Assembly: GCA_034189035.1 (NCBI GenBank)
Contig: JAXHVA010000006.1
Location: forward strand, 32,054 to 96,053
Direction: 5' to 3'
Length of the DNA: 64,000 nucleotides
From: JAUXFK01 sp034189035
GTDB taxonomy: Bacteria > Desulfobacterota > UBA8473
In this document: in pieces, positions 30,599 to 40,354 of the stretch
Position numbering within the stretch: position 1 is the first letter of the stretch
How the letters are laid out: each line of letters opens with the position of its first letter
The notes under the pieces: model-generated
Told to the model about the DNA's origin: nothing
Databases searched by the model: none
The model's input: the letters and a program-made list of their open reading frames with translations, nothing else
Position numbers and translations under genes: made by a program

Positions 30599-32941
30599 TT
30601 ACTTTGTTTGATCGAGATCCACCTTCTTTATTACTGCCCGAATCCCTTTAAATGCAATCTGGCCTGAAACAGGACATCTTGCCTCCATATTGGTCAAAAA
30701 ATTTAAGGATTTCCAGGGGGTAAAAGGTGCCTTTTCTCCGTACGAATAAGGAATAAAGAGAGTGTCTTTTCGTATATGAGAGGTAAGGACGGTTTTAGCC
30801 TCAGTTTCTCCGTAAGGAGAGCAAACTTTTATTCGTTCACCGTCTTTTATCCCAAGGATTTCTGCCACTTCAAAGTGTATTACGCAGACCTGATCCGGAG
30901 AAATATCATTCAGTCTCTTGATCCAGTGGGATGTATGGCCCATAATCGCAGATGAAGGCCGCCCATTAATGAGATAGAATGGAAATTTTGTTTTTCTTTT
31001 CGGTGCGATTACCCGTGATACCCTGAAGGTCAGTGTCTTATTTTCCTGGTAAGGAGAAAGAACTAGAGTTTTTCTGTCATAAGAAATAGTGTCTTCAGCA
31101 GAGTTGGCCAAATCCGGATCTAGAAAGAATAGTGGGATTGCAGTCAGACCATACTTGGCAAATCTGTTTTCAATCTCCTGTGTCCAGAGTTCAATCTTCC
31201 CGCTTTTTGTGGCAAATTTTTTATTCAAAAAGAGCGTATCTCGTTCATGAACTTGGTCCTCCGCCAGTCTTATAGGGGCTCTAAGAGAATTATCCTTTTT
31301 TGCCAAGAAATGTTTAACAGCATATCCCTTTTTTGTTCCAACTAGATCTTGAAGCTCTACCGGATCTTTCAGTTCATCTCGAAAGATGTCAGACCATCCC
31401 ATCTTCTTGCCCAGCTCAATCCACCACCAGCGATCAGGACGTGCGATTCCTGGCGGTTTTATGAGTTGGGGTGTCCACACAAAACGACTGTCATCTGATA
31501 CAGGCGAAAGCCCTCCTGATTCGATCCATGTTGCAGCAGGTAAGATATAGTCAAAATAATACGCATTGATATTCAGGGTCAATCCATTATACACACTCAA
31601 GTCAAGTCTGCTCATAGAATTACGTATCCTTTCTTGATCCGGCCACTGTGTCATGGGACTGCCTGTACTGATAAGTGCTCTAAGCTTGTATGGATATTCC
31701 GGATTGTCGAGGGACTCGAACCAACCAACTGGGTTCTTGCTCAATTCTGGTCTTATCTTGGGAATTCTCTCTTTGGGTATTTTTATAGATCCAATAGATA
31801 TGCTTCCATTGTTAAGACAAGAATACCCCGTAGATCTATATCCAAAATGTCCTGTTATGGCTGCTAGAAAATAGAATGCTCGGTGGGTTTGTACTGAATT
31901 TGTATGGTGACTCAATCCCGTATTGCCTATTATAATAGCCTTCTTAGTCTTTGCGTATTTTTCTGCCAGACCCTTTATCTTTCTTTCTGGAAGTCCAGTC
32001 ACTCTTGCTCCCCATGTTGGATCGTATTTTTCTGCCAGGAGTTCGGAACTGAGCCTATCGAAACCCAAGGTATACTGTTTAACAAAATCGTGGTCAATAA
32101 GATTGTTGGTGATAATATGGTGCATCATGCAAAGGGCGAGAGCCATATCTGTACCTGGTCGTATGGGTAACCAGAGATCAGCCTCTTTGCAGGATTCCGA
32201 ATACCTGGGATCTATCACTATCAACCGACATTTTCTCCGTTTCTTCATTTCCTTCAACCGAGAGAAACAGACCGGACGTGTAGCTGCCATATTACTGCCT
32301 ATCAAAATATAAAGATCGGCTGCAAAAAAGTCATCTTCTAAATACGTCCATGGAGTGTTCGCAGTTCCAACAACCGAGATGCCAGCTGGCTTTCCAGAGT
32401 AATTACAAAACGGACCGGTCTTTTCGTAATTCTTTGTGCCGTAAAGATTTGCAAAAGCCTTGTTTAAATAGCGACTGTCAGCAGAGCTACGTCCAGATGC
32501 CCATATGCCGAGGGATTCGCCCCCATAAGATTTTCTGATGGAGATAAGCTTCTCTGATATTTCACCAAGGGCTTCTTCCCAGCTAATGCGCATGAATCTG
32601 GCACCGTTCCCTCTGGATCCAGTTCTTTTCATCGGATAAGTAAGCCTGTGAGGGCTGTTAAGTAATTCCAGACTTCCTAAGGGTTTTATGCAAATTTGTC
32701 CTTTAGTTACAGGGTCATCCGGATTACCAGTCAAATGAATAGCCTTCCCGTTCTTGATGTGAACGATCATACTACAACCGTTTTGACACCACATACATCC
32801 AGTTATATGCTTTTCAATGTCCTTTTGCCAAGGGCTTAGCTTATCGGCGGTAGCATAGGAAAGTACTGGATAGGCACCTACAGCAGCGGCTGTTGTTAGA
32901 GTTCGTTTTATAAATTCCCTTCGATTTATAGGGGTGGTCAT
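30599..32941 (-). CDS. Tat-exported molybdopterin oxidoreductase (DMSO reductase family)
   Basis: A 780-residue catalytic subunit of the DMSO reductase superfamily. A Tat signal (NRREFIKRTLTTAA) is followed by [4Fe-4S] ligands CMWCQNGC...QICIKPLG. A cysteine in GPFCNYSG is the likely Mo ligand (no Sec). The C-terminal MGD domain includes LINGRPSSAIMGHTSHW. I chose ATG 32941 (GGAAAGGA upstream) over the longer frame. Unlike most relatives (PsrA, PhsA, ArrA), it has no Fe-S or NrfD partner gene next to it; only a porin follows. The substrate is therefore open: polysulfide, thiosulfate or an As/Se oxyanion are possible. Confidence 0.82.
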   Translation of the reverse strand: MTTPINRREFIKRTLTTAAAVGAYPVLSYATADKLSPWQKDIEKHITGCMWCQNGCSMIVHIKNGKAIHLTGNPDDPVTKGQICIKPLGSLELLNSPHRLTYPMKRTGSRGNGARFMRISWEEALGEISEKLISIRKSYGGESLGIWASGRSSADSRYLNKAFANLYGTKNYEKTGPFCNYSGKPAGISVVGTANTPWTYLEDDFFAADLYILIGSNMAATRPVCFSRLKEMKKRRKCRLIVIDPRYSESCKEADLWLPIRPGTDMALALCMMHHIITNNLIDHDFVKQYTLGFDRLSSELLAEKYDPTWGARVTGLPERKIKGLAEKYAKTKKAIIIGNTGLSHHTNSVQTHRAFYFLAAITGHFGYRSTGYSCLNNGSISIGSIKIPKERIPKIRPELSKNPVGWFESLDNPEYPYKLRALISTGSPMTQWPDQERIRNSMSRLDLSVYNGLTLNINAYYFDYILPAATWIESGGLSPVSDDSRFVWTPQLIKPPGIARPDRWWWIELGKKMGWSDIFRDELKDPVELQDLVGTKKGYAVKHFLAKKDNSLRAPIRLAEDQVHERDTLFLNKKFATKSGKIELWTQEIENRFAKYGLTAIPLFFLDPDLANSAEDTISYDRKTLVLSPYQENKTLTFRVSRVIAPKRKTKFPFYLINGRPSSAIMGHTSHWIKRLNDISPDQVCVIHFEVAEILGIKDGERIKVCSPYGETEAKTVLTSHIRKDTLFIPYSYGEKAPFTPWKSLNFLTNMEARCPVSGQIAFKGIRAVIKKVDLDQTK

Positions 32942-33337
32942 CAGAAGTTCCTTTCCTCGCATTAATACAAGTCCTTTCTCTGCTTGTTTAATTAGCACCC
33001 TGTTGTTAGTTGAGTTTTGGAATAAAGCGATATAAAATAGGAAGGTCCAAAGGGGTGAATAAACATTCTGTGAAGAAATTAAAGACTATCAAGAGAAAGC
33101 CTGTAAGTTCTATGATAGTCCCCTTTTTCAACTCTCTTTGCTACTTCCCATAACTCTCTAAGCAATAAGCCTCTTCTATCTGGTACCCAACATACTTTTT
33201 ACGTTAGCTGGCACTTTAGAAAACAAAAAGTCCTTGATCAATATTCTCTAAAGCCTTTTTCTAGCCGGCATAGGTTAAGGGTATTCAAGCCACATTGCAT
33301 TCAAGTACCCTTTTCATTTCACACTCACATACTATAA
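32942..33337. other. Intergenic region, no gene seen
   Basis: About 400 bases with no convincing open frame. Near 33278-33314 an imperfect inverted repeat (AAGGGTA...TACCCTTTT), with an internal direct repeat (ATTCAAG), could act as a weak terminator for the HAD gene reading leftward. Upstream elements of the oxidoreductase gene must lie here, but I cannot pick a promoter. Confidence 0.35.
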
Positions 33338-33841
33338 CTACTTTCTGAGTGTAGCTACCATCCTTTGAGGAATCATAAGCAGATCGAGGGAATCTTTGAT
33401 ATCGAATGTTAGAAGATCAGCACTCATCACTGCCTCTACCGCTGACCCTTCTTTTCCTATAATACAAATCCCGATAGCTGATTCCTTTAGCATGAGGGCA
33501 TCGTTTGAACCGTTTCCTATGCTTATAGTTTGAATCATCCCCAACTTTTTAACGAGTTCAAGCTTCTGAATATCTTCTTTTTCTTTTTCAATTCTATAGA
33601 GCTTGACTGAGAAAGGTCTTTCATTATCTGTTTTTTTCTCGACCATATCTTCAATAATTTGCACTGCTCTCCCTGTGGTATCAGCTGTTGTGATGACGAT
33701 GTCCAATTGACGACTCAGCATTTTAAGCCTTTGCCTCACACCTTCTATAATTTCACCGTCCAGTGCAATGGTGCCATTAAGATCGAGGATGAGATGTTTT
33801 ATAATAAGTGTCTCCCTACCGGGTATATTAAGTTCAATCAT
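33338..33841 (-). CDS. HAD-family hydrolase (soluble P-type-ATPase-like)
   Basis: A 167-residue haloacid dehalogenase-like protein resembling the phosphorylation domain of P-type ATPases without membrane parts (COG4087 type). Motif I is LDLNGTIALDG: the nucleophile is D20 but the usual second Asp of DxDG is Asn, as in this soluble group and P-type pumps (DKTGT). Motif II is ITTADTTG, and motif III/IV is SIGNGSNDALMLKES. It may dephosphorylate a small molecule, or be a regulatory relic. ATG 33841 is used. It is on the minus strand with no clear operon partners besides a doubtful small ORF upstream. Confidence 0.78.
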   Translation of the reverse strand: MIELNIPGRETLIIKHLILDLNGTIALDGEIIEGVRQRLKMLSRQLDIVITTADTTGRAVQIIEDMVEKKTDNERPFSVKLYRIEKEKEDIQKLELVKKLGMIQTISIGNGSNDALMLKESAIGICIIGKEGSAVEAVMSADLLTFDIKDSLDLLMIPQRMVATLRK

Positions 33842-33898
33842 TTTGTGCTACTACAATCCTCTCTGGTCTTATTTCCCATCTCGCCAATTTAAGCCGCA

Positions 33899-34090
33899 TC
33901 ACCTATCCCTTCTTCTCTTAATATTTTGGGCATCTTTTGCCTTTTCTTTTCCTACTGTAATCAGAAGCCCTCCTGATATCTCGAGGGTGAACAGAACACC
34001 GATGAGATAAGGTGATAGTTCTGAGTCGATGTCCACGGGATTGATTCTAAAGACTCTATTGCGATAGGTACTTCCTGGAACTAAGCCCAT
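33899..34090 (-). CDS. Small hypothetical protein
   Basis: A 63-codon frame with plausible composition, a hydrophobic beta-like core (LSPYLIGVLFTLEISGGLLITVG) and a basic tail, 57 bp upstream of the HAD gene. No ribosome site precedes the ATG and I recognise no family, so it may be a fragment or chance. The surrounding 33842-34342 is otherwise AT-rich and empty. Confidence 0.3.
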   Translation of the reverse strand: MGLVPGSTYRNRVFRINPVDIDSELSPYLIGVLFTLEISGGLLITVGKEKAKDAQNIKRRRDR

Positions 34091-34342
34091 CTGTTTAAAG
34101 TTGGCTGTAAAATAATCCTATACACTGATTGTATTTATAATTATAAAGAATAGTAATGAATATTACAAATAGATTATCCCTATTAATTAAGATCTTGTAA
34201 TACATAAAAAAGGTAATACGCAGTATAGATCCAATAATTCACTTAAGACAGATTGAAACGATTCAATAAGATGGGCAAGAAAAAAGATCAATTCGATCTT
34301 TATATACTGTGTCTTCCTCTACTTTGAGAAAGATTTTTAGAA

Positions 34343-35248
34343 TTAAATTATACTAGTAGATTCCTTTGCTTGAATAAAAGCAATAAACTCTTGTAGTAGT
34401 CTTGATATTAACCTTTCTTTACGATAGATGCAGTAGAAATTTCGCTTCAACTTGAGTTCATCGATAGGAATAATCTTGACCAGACCGAGGGCAAGGCTTT
34501 TCCTGATTGCAAGATTAGATACAAAGGAGATTCCTATACCTGCCTCTATAGCAGAAACTACCGCCTGTGTTGAACCAAGTATCAGGGTTGGTGAGCAACG
34601 CCTCATATTATATCCTTTATCAAGAAGCAGTCCCTCTAGGCTTCCTTGTGTACCTGATGTCTTATTGCGGAAAATCAATGGCTCTTTCTCTACTTCCATA
34701 AGAGAGACCTTTTCTCTTTGTGCGAAAGGATGTCCTGAAAAAACTGCGAGGACGATCTCGTCTTCTGCTACCTTGAACAACTCAAGTTCAGAACCTTCAG
34801 GTGCTATGCCGCAGAACCCGACTTCGTACTCTCCACTTTGCACCTTTTCAATAGTCGTGTATGAATCGAACACAACTACCGATGGCAATATATGCGGATA
34901 AAGACTTTTAAACTCTCCTAGCAGTTGTGGAACAATAAATTCACTCGGCATGGTACTGGCTACAATGGATAAATCTCCTACGACCTTATCACGCAGTTGA
35001 TCGAGATTATAAAGAAAATGAACCATTTCCTTTTCAATGACTTTTGCAAAACTGAATAAACATTTACCAGCCTGTGTCATGCTAATTATCTTATCTTTAC
35101 GATCTATCAGACGAACACCAAGGTCTCTTTCCAGACGCTGGATTTGAAAAGATACCGCCGGCTGAGTAACAGAACGCCTTCTGGCTACCTCAGAGAAGCT
35201 CCTCAGTTCAACAACCATTATATACGTCTTTAGATAGTCCAGGTTCAC
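34343..35248 (-). CDS. LysR-family transcriptional regulator
   Basis: A 301-residue LysR-type regulator: N-terminal winged helix-turn-helix (residues ~1-60, FSEVARRRSVTQPAVSFQIQRLERDLGVRLIDR), linker helix, then a periplasmic-binding-like effector domain (VASTMPSEFIVPQLLGEF, VGFCGIAPEGSELELF, FRNKTSGTQGSLEGLL, VSAIEAGIGISFVSN), as in CysB/CysL/CbbR relatives. It is transcribed away from cooC and the CODH/ACS locus, with 349 bp between, the classic LysR arrangement, so it probably controls that locus and itself. The effector is unknown; CbbR-like control of carbon fixation is an attractive guess. Confidence 0.9.
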   Translation of the reverse strand: MNLDYLKTYIMVVELRSFSEVARRRSVTQPAVSFQIQRLERDLGVRLIDRKDKIISMTQAGKCLFSFAKVIEKEMVHFLYNLDQLRDKVVGDLSIVASTMPSEFIVPQLLGEFKSLYPHILPSVVVFDSYTTIEKVQSGEYEVGFCGIAPEGSELELFKVAEDEIVLAVFSGHPFAQREKVSLMEVEKEPLIFRNKTSGTQGSLEGLLLDKGYNMRRCSPTLILGSTQAVVSAIEAGIGISFVSNLAIRKSLALGLVKIIPIDELKLKRNFYCIYRKERLISRLLQEFIAFIQAKESTSII

Positions 35249-35495
35249 GACCGCCCCCTATATTTCCTCATATTGGTAATATTAAAAACTAACTTTTATA
35301 GGAACATTAAGCAAGTATCATTTATATAAAAAGCTAAACCCTTATTAATAATAGTCTACTTCATCCTCATTAAAATGACAAGCCAATAAAATTTCTTCAG
35401 CGTTAAATCAGGATTAACAAGGGTAATTATCTCTTTATTGCTGAGCAAATAGAAAGACTATCATAAATAATTTTTATGTTAGCCATAAATTATTC

Positions 35496-35524
35496 TTGAC
35501 ACGTAAAAAGTCGTATGCTATACG
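35496..35524 (+). promoter_or_regulatory. Sigma-70-like promoter of the cooC-cdh locus
   Basis: TTGACA at 35496-35501 and TATACG at 35519-35524 are separated by 17 bases, about 70 bases before the cooC start. It sits in the 349-bp divergent region with the LysR gene, where LysR-type operators are expected. Transcription would begin near 35531. The rest of 35249-35495 is very AT-rich; I did not identify a specific operator. Confidence 0.6.
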
Positions 35525-35597
35525 ATTAAAGGAATTACAGTGTATCGTTTCCGCCTTATTGAAAAGACGAATACTATCTTGAATCGGAGGTAAAGAA

Positions 35598-36395
35598 TTG
35601 AAAGGCGCAACCATTGCAATATCTGGAAAAGGTGGGGTGGGAAAGACAAGCCTTGCAGCACTTTTAGTAAAAAAGCTCTCTGAGGTTGGTAGTGTGCTGG
35701 CAATTGATGCAGATCCCGATTCTAATCTTCCCCAGGCGCTCGGAGTGATAGTTCGAAAGAGTATTGGCTATGTGAGAGAGTCTATCATAAATGCTCCTGC
35801 ACGAACTAAGACAATAATGACCAAAGAAGAATTTGCAAGACTATCTTTACACGAGGCCATCGAAGAATTTCCGAAATTCGATATAGCAGTTATGGGCCGC
35901 TCCGAAGGAGGTGGATGCTACTGCTTCCTCAACAACATTATACGTCTGATAATAGATTTCAGATCCGAAGGCTACAACTTCACAGTCATAGATTGCCATG
36001 CTGGCCTTGAACACTTAAGCAGGCGAACCGCAAGAGGAATAGATATACTTATTGCAGTTACAGAGCCTACAAAGAACGGCATGTTAACTGCCAGAAGGGT
36101 CATCGAGCTTTCAAGGGAACTCTCTATAGATATTGGAAAGACTATGGTTGTGGCAAATAAGGTGTCCCCTGAAATAAGACCATCTCTCGATAGAACGGCC
36201 AAAGAGAATGGACTTGAAATAGATGTGTATATACCTTTTGAAAAAGAGATAACCAATCTCAGCATTTCAGGAAAATCGATAGTTAATCTGTCAGGAGATT
36301 CTCCAATCTGTGTAGCAGTAGACAGGGTTTGTGAGATAATCCTTGGCACTTATCAAATAGTTGGAACTGAAGCAAGGATTTCTGAATTTTTTTAG
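35598..36395 (+). CDS. cooC: CooC-like nickel-insertion ATPase (first copy)
   Basis: A 265-residue MinD/ParA-type ATPase of the CooC family, which binds nickel and loads CO dehydrogenase or ACS. It has a deviant Walker A SGKGGVGKTS (residues 9-18), DADPDSNLPQALG, the metal-binding CxC in GGGCYCF (C107, C109) and the switch segment VIDCHAGLEHLSRR. The start is TTG 35598, with CGGAGGT seven bases upstream. It opens the CODH/ACS locus, directly before the ACS gene. A paralogue lies at 47694; the two presumably serve different clusters (ACS A-cluster versus CODH C-cluster), as AcsF and CooC do elsewhere. Confidence 0.9.
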   Translation: MKGATIAISGKGGVGKTSLAALLVKKLSEVGSVLAIDADPDSNLPQALGVIVRKSIGYVRESIINAPARTKTIMTKEEFARLSLHEAIEEFPKFDIAVMGRSEGGGCYCFLNNIIRLIIDFRSEGYNFTVIDCHAGLEHLSRRTARGIDILIAVTEPTKNGMLTARRVIELSRELSIDIGKTMVVANKVSPEIRPSLDRTAKENGLEIDVYIPFEKEITNLSISGKSIVNLSGDSPICVAVDRVCEIILGTYQIVGTEARISEFF

Positions 36396-36510
36396 ATGTG
36401 TGAAAGAAGGAGGCTGAATTTGGAAAGGGGGTGTTCAGCAGATCAATTTTAAAATGTAAATGCGAATTCCAAAATGAAATTCTAAGTTTTAGATAAGGGA
36501 GGAAAGTATA

Positions 36511-37998
36511 ATGGCACAAAGAGAACTAAAATTTAAACATGCAGGGCCCACTCTGGCTTTTATTGAAAAAGAGATGGAAGACAAATTGGGTTCCCCACGC
36601 ATATTTCAATTACCAGACCTTGAGCATGCCTATGATGGTCTAGACGAGATAGGGCAAGGACCAGAATACTTCAGCCATATCCGTAAAGGAGAGTATCACA
36701 TTGATCTGGGAGGGCCAAAGACGTCTTACACTGGCTTTTACTATACAGACATCTGTGAAAGCCCGGATGATCTTGAAGATGGAAAAGTCGTCTTGTATGG
36801 TCCTGATATCCACGAGATACTTCCTGAGTCCACCCTCCCCTTTGGCCTGCATTGGAAGGTTTATGGAAAAGACCTGTCTCATTTACACGCTGAATATATA
36901 GGCAGACAGGTAATGACAGCCTGTATGACTACAGAGGGATGGATGATAACCGGAGCAGCTTTTGAGCCCTGGATCAGACTGTCGAAGAAAGCCGCTCCTA
37001 AATACAAAGGATTTTATCAATTTGCTCAGATTATGAGGGCATACAGCCGGACGACCTCTCCTTTGCTTGAGAAAGTAGAGATGATTATAACGGTAGGGAC
37101 GCCTGTGGTTGGAGGGGTAATAGAAGGTGCCCCGGCTGGTGCATCTAAGGAGACTATAATAGAAATATGTGAGAAACTCCGTAAAAGACAGGAGGTTTAT
37201 GATGCATGGTCAAAAGAGATGCAAGATGCCGATGTTGATACATTTTATGGATGCACCTTATGCAAAATGATTGCTCCTAACCATGCCTGTGTAGTAGCCC
37301 CCTCAAATGTACCTTTTTGCGGTTTTGCATCATGGGCCGGCATGAAAACCACCCATGAAGTTGAGCCAGGAGGGTATATATTCCCCTGTCAAAGAGGGGA
37401 ATTGATAGATGAAGATATGAGCTGGTATAAAGGTGTTGATGAAGAGATATGGGAGAGGTCCAATCATAAATACCACCATTTCTTCCTAAACAGCACCATC
37501 CTCTATCCTGCCACCAATTGCGGCTGTTTTGAAGCTGCATCATTCTATATCCCTGAGGTAGATGGGATCGGGATTGTCAACCGTCGTTACACAGGGGAGA
37601 CACCATTAGGGATACCCTTTTCAACACTGGCCGGATTTATGAGCGGGGGGGAGCAGAATCATGGTTTTAAGGGACTGAGTGTACGCAATATGATGATGAG
37701 GGATATTCTACGTGGAGACGGAGGCTGGTACAGAGTTGTATGGATGCCAAAGGATTTAAAACTAGAAATAGCCGATGCTATCCCCGAGGAGGTCTATGAC
37801 AGGATCGCTACAGAAGAAGATTGCATAGATCCGGACGATCTTCTTCAATTCATACAAGAAAAGGGCCATCCGATTGTGAGTAAATTCTGGCTTGACGGTG
37901 AACCCCAGCCGGTGAGAGTCCCGAGACCCAGTGAACCATGGCCTGAAGAGGAATTGCAAAGAGAAATCCAAAGGGTAAAGAGGGCAAAGGAGCTTTAA
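36511..37998 (+). CDS. cdhC: Acetyl-CoA synthase (CODH/ACS beta subunit)
   Basis: A 495-residue acetyl-CoA synthase of the archaeal CdhC type, i.e. lacking the long N-terminal CODH-binding domain of acetogen AcsB. It makes acetyl-CoA from CO, a corrinoid-bound methyl group and CoA, or cleaves it. The A-cluster ligands are visible: C248-x2-C251, C260 and C270 in GCTLCKMIAPNHACVV...CGF, and the C337-G-C339 pair of the distal nickel. GGPKTSYTGFYY, FYIPEVDGIGIVNR and GDGGWYRVVWMPK are family segments. ATG 36511 follows GGAGG. It lies between cooC and the AAA+-VWA gene (5 bp gap). No corrinoid protein genes (cdhD/E) are in the window. Confidence 0.93.
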   Translation: MAQRELKFKHAGPTLAFIEKEMEDKLGSPRIFQLPDLEHAYDGLDEIGQGPEYFSHIRKGEYHIDLGGPKTSYTGFYYTDICESPDDLEDGKVVLYGPDIHEILPESTLPFGLHWKVYGKDLSHLHAEYIGRQVMTACMTTEGWMITGAAFEPWIRLSKKAAPKYKGFYQFAQIMRAYSRTTSPLLEKVEMIITVGTPVVGGVIEGAPAGASKETIIEICEKLRKRQEVYDAWSKEMQDADVDTFYGCTLCKMIAPNHACVVAPSNVPFCGFASWAGMKTTHEVEPGGYIFPCQRGELIDEDMSWYKGVDEEIWERSNHKYHHFFLNSTILYPATNCGCFEAASFYIPEVDGIGIVNRRYTGETPLGIPFSTLAGFMSGGEQNHGFKGLSVRNMMMRDILRGDGGWYRVVWMPKDLKLEIADAIPEEVYDRIATEEDCIDPDDLLQFIQEKGHPIVSKFWLDGEPQPVRVPRPSEPWPEEELQREIQRVKRAKEL

Positions 37999-38003
37999 TA
38001 ATC

Positions 38004-40214
38004 ATGCTCAGAGAAGAGATCGTTAACACACTCAATCGGATAGGGATAGAGGAATTCAAGAAACAGATATTCAACGGCTTTTATATTGGGCAAAAAGAAC
38101 AGGACGCTATACTGACAAGCCTTCTTAGTTGCCATCACATACTCATCCTTGGTCCTCCTGGCAGCGGAAAGACAGACATAGCTAAAAGGATCAGCGGGAT
38201 ATTGGATGATATTACGGTGATAGAGGGCTGCCCTTTGAACTGCAATTTAGAAGATAGATCATGCCCATGGTGCATCGATAAAAAAGTTCGCGGTATCGAA
38301 TTAACAGGATCAATCCTACGTGGAACGGAAAGGACAAAGAAGGTACAGGGAAACAGCAGGCTCGTTTGTGAGGATCTAATAGGTGATCTGGATCCTGAAA
38401 TTGCAATGAAGGAAGGTATTTATTCACCAAGAGCTTTTATTCCAGGCAAGTTATTGAGGGCCAATAGGGGTTTCCTTTTAATCGATTTTATTGACAGGGT
38501 GCCTGAAATAGTGTTTAACACAATCCTTTGTGCCCTTCAGGGCGATATAGTGACAATCAGAGGTTTTGATTATGGAATTACTCTGGATACATTAATAATC
38601 TCAACAGGAAACGAAAAGGTATTGAAATCTTTGCCGCTGGATATTATCGATTGTTTTGATGTTGTCCGGCTCGGCTATATCAACGATCTTCAGCCTCAAA
38701 AACAGATAGTCTTAAGCAGCCTAGAGCAAAGCCATAAAGAAAAAGACATGGATGATATAATAACACAGAAGGCTATTGATATCATAAACCGAACCAGAGA
38801 ACATATGGAAGTGAAAAGGGGTATAAGCACCCGTGGAATGATTAAATATGCCGAGCTCTTGACTTCATTACCACAGCTCAAAATCAATGAGAAAGGAAAG
38901 ATGCTCCAAGATGGCTCGGTTATTTCTCTTCCCCATCGCTTAAAGCTCTCTCCAGAGGCTGATACACCGGGGAAAAGAGAACGGATAATAAGTGAGATTG
39001 TTGATGAGGTAATCGGAGCAAAGAAGGCGGAGGAGGAGTTGGCCGTTCTTTCAAAAGAGGATGTCTTGATTTTGGTAGAAGAGATGGTGAGCGAAGATGC
39101 ATTCAGGATACCTTTAAAGTATGGTGCTTTTGACCTGCTGCTAAAAAGGATTCACGACTTACCTGAATCCAGATTGTCCCATCTCTACATGAAGACCCTG
39201 AAAAACATACAGGAGCTTTACCCCGAGCGCCATAGGATGGATAATGTTACTGAAGAGTTGCTGCAGGAATACGAAGAGGATAGGAAGAAGGATGAAGGGT
39301 TGAAAAGATTACTTGAGGAGGAAGCATTAGTGGAAATGCTAACTCTCCTTGAGAAAAAGGATATACTGAAACAGGACAGCATGGGGTGGGGACTGAGTCA
39401 GCAGGGGATTACTTTCCTGTTGGAGAGGTTGACGCCCAGGCTGGCAGAGGACAGCTATTTTTCTGGGTATGGAAGACATAGTACTGGTAAGAAGTCGGTG
39501 CTTGGTGAGGGGAAAAATGTCGGCAGCCGTCATTTCAGAGCTGGAGACAGGTATAGGGATATATCCTTTAAGGATACAATGCGCGAGGCTATCCGCAACC
39601 GCAAGGAAACGATAACCAGGGAAGAGATGATGGTGCTCATCAAGGATATCCGTACTAGGATGAACATCGTCTTACTCATTGATCTCTCAGGAACAATGCG
39701 TCAGATCAAGAAACTATGGTATGCCAAACAGAGTGCCATAGCCTTAACACTGGCAACTTCCAGGTATAAAGATAACGTTGGAGTAATCTCATTTTCGAAT
39801 CTTGCCGATGTGGTGATTGACCTCAGTGGTAATCCACACCGTGTTACAGAGAAAGTACTCGATTTGGAACTACATGATAATGCCTTTACCAATATTGGAT
39901 TTGGGATATCAAAGGCATGTTCGTTACTTGCTTACCACCCCAAGGGGGAAGCAAAGCAACATATTATTCTCATCTCTGATGGGGATGCAACAGCCCCACA
40001 TCCATCTCCACAAAAACATGCTCTAAAACATGCTGCAGCAGCGCGACGAAAGGGTATTACTATTTCCGCAGTCTGCCTTGCTCAGCAATCTTCAGACCCT
40101 GAATTGATGCGAAGAATAGCCAGGGTAGGCAAAGGGAGGATTTACTACGTTGGGACTGAAGATCTGCCGTCAACCCTCGTTGAGGAAGCAGTGGCAGTTC
40201 ATGGCGTGCGTTGA
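38004..40214 (+). CDS. ChlD-like AAA+ (inactive) - VWA fusion protein
   Basis: A 736-residue fusion. Residues ~20-330 are a MoxR/Mg-chelatase-type AAA+ module with Walker A GPPGSGKT (50-57) and a four-Cys insert C76-x3-C80-x6-C87-x2-C90. Walker B reads LLIDF (158-162), so the catalytic Glu is replaced by Phe162, and the arginine-finger position is Cys217 (IDCFDVV). An acidic helical linker follows (~330-500). A VWA domain starts near 553 with MIDAS DLSGT (D560, S562, T564) and ISDGDA. This is the architecture of the ChlD/BchD subunit of Mg-chelatase, with an inactive motor joined to a VWA. The active partner is likely the MoxR at 46533, which has the same Cys insert. ATG 38004 has AGGAG upstream. 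Proposed role: metal insertion into CODH/ACS. Confidence 0.85.
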   Translation: MLREEIVNTLNRIGIEEFKKQIFNGFYIGQKEQDAILTSLLSCHHILILGPPGSGKTDIAKRISGILDDITVIEGCPLNCNLEDRSCPWCIDKKVRGIELTGSILRGTERTKKVQGNSRLVCEDLIGDLDPEIAMKEGIYSPRAFIPGKLLRANRGFLLIDFIDRVPEIVFNTILCALQGDIVTIRGFDYGITLDTLIISTGNEKVLKSLPLDIIDCFDVVRLGYINDLQPQKQIVLSSLEQSHKEKDMDDIITQKAIDIINRTREHMEVKRGISTRGMIKYAELLTSLPQLKINEKGKMLQDGSVISLPHRLKLSPEADTPGKRERIISEIVDEVIGAKKAEEELAVLSKEDVLILVEEMVSEDAFRIPLKYGAFDLLLKRIHDLPESRLSHLYMKTLKNIQELYPERHRMDNVTEELLQEYEEDRKKDEGLKRLLEEEALVEMLTLLEKKDILKQDSMGWGLSQQGITFLLERLTPRLAEDSYFSGYGRHSTGKKSVLGEGKNVGSRHFRAGDRYRDISFKDTMREAIRNRKETITREEMMVLIKDIRTRMNIVLLIDLSGTMRQIKKLWYAKQSAIALTLATSRYKDNVGVISFSNLADVVIDLSGNPHRVTEKVLDLELHDNAFTNIGFGISKACSLLAYHPKGEAKQHIILISDGDATAPHPSPQKHALKHAAAARRKGITISAVCLAQQSSDPELMRRIARVGKGRIYYVGTEDLPSTLVEEAVAVHGVR

Positions 40215-40354
40215 ATGATTTCAGTTATCGTTGACCTGTGAGTACTCTCTATGTTTCTTATTTTTAATCAGGGCATATGATCTTCACTGCATACAGTTTT
40301 AGAGGACAAATGTCTTAATCATACTACTTAACAAAAAGGGGGTGAAATAGCAAA

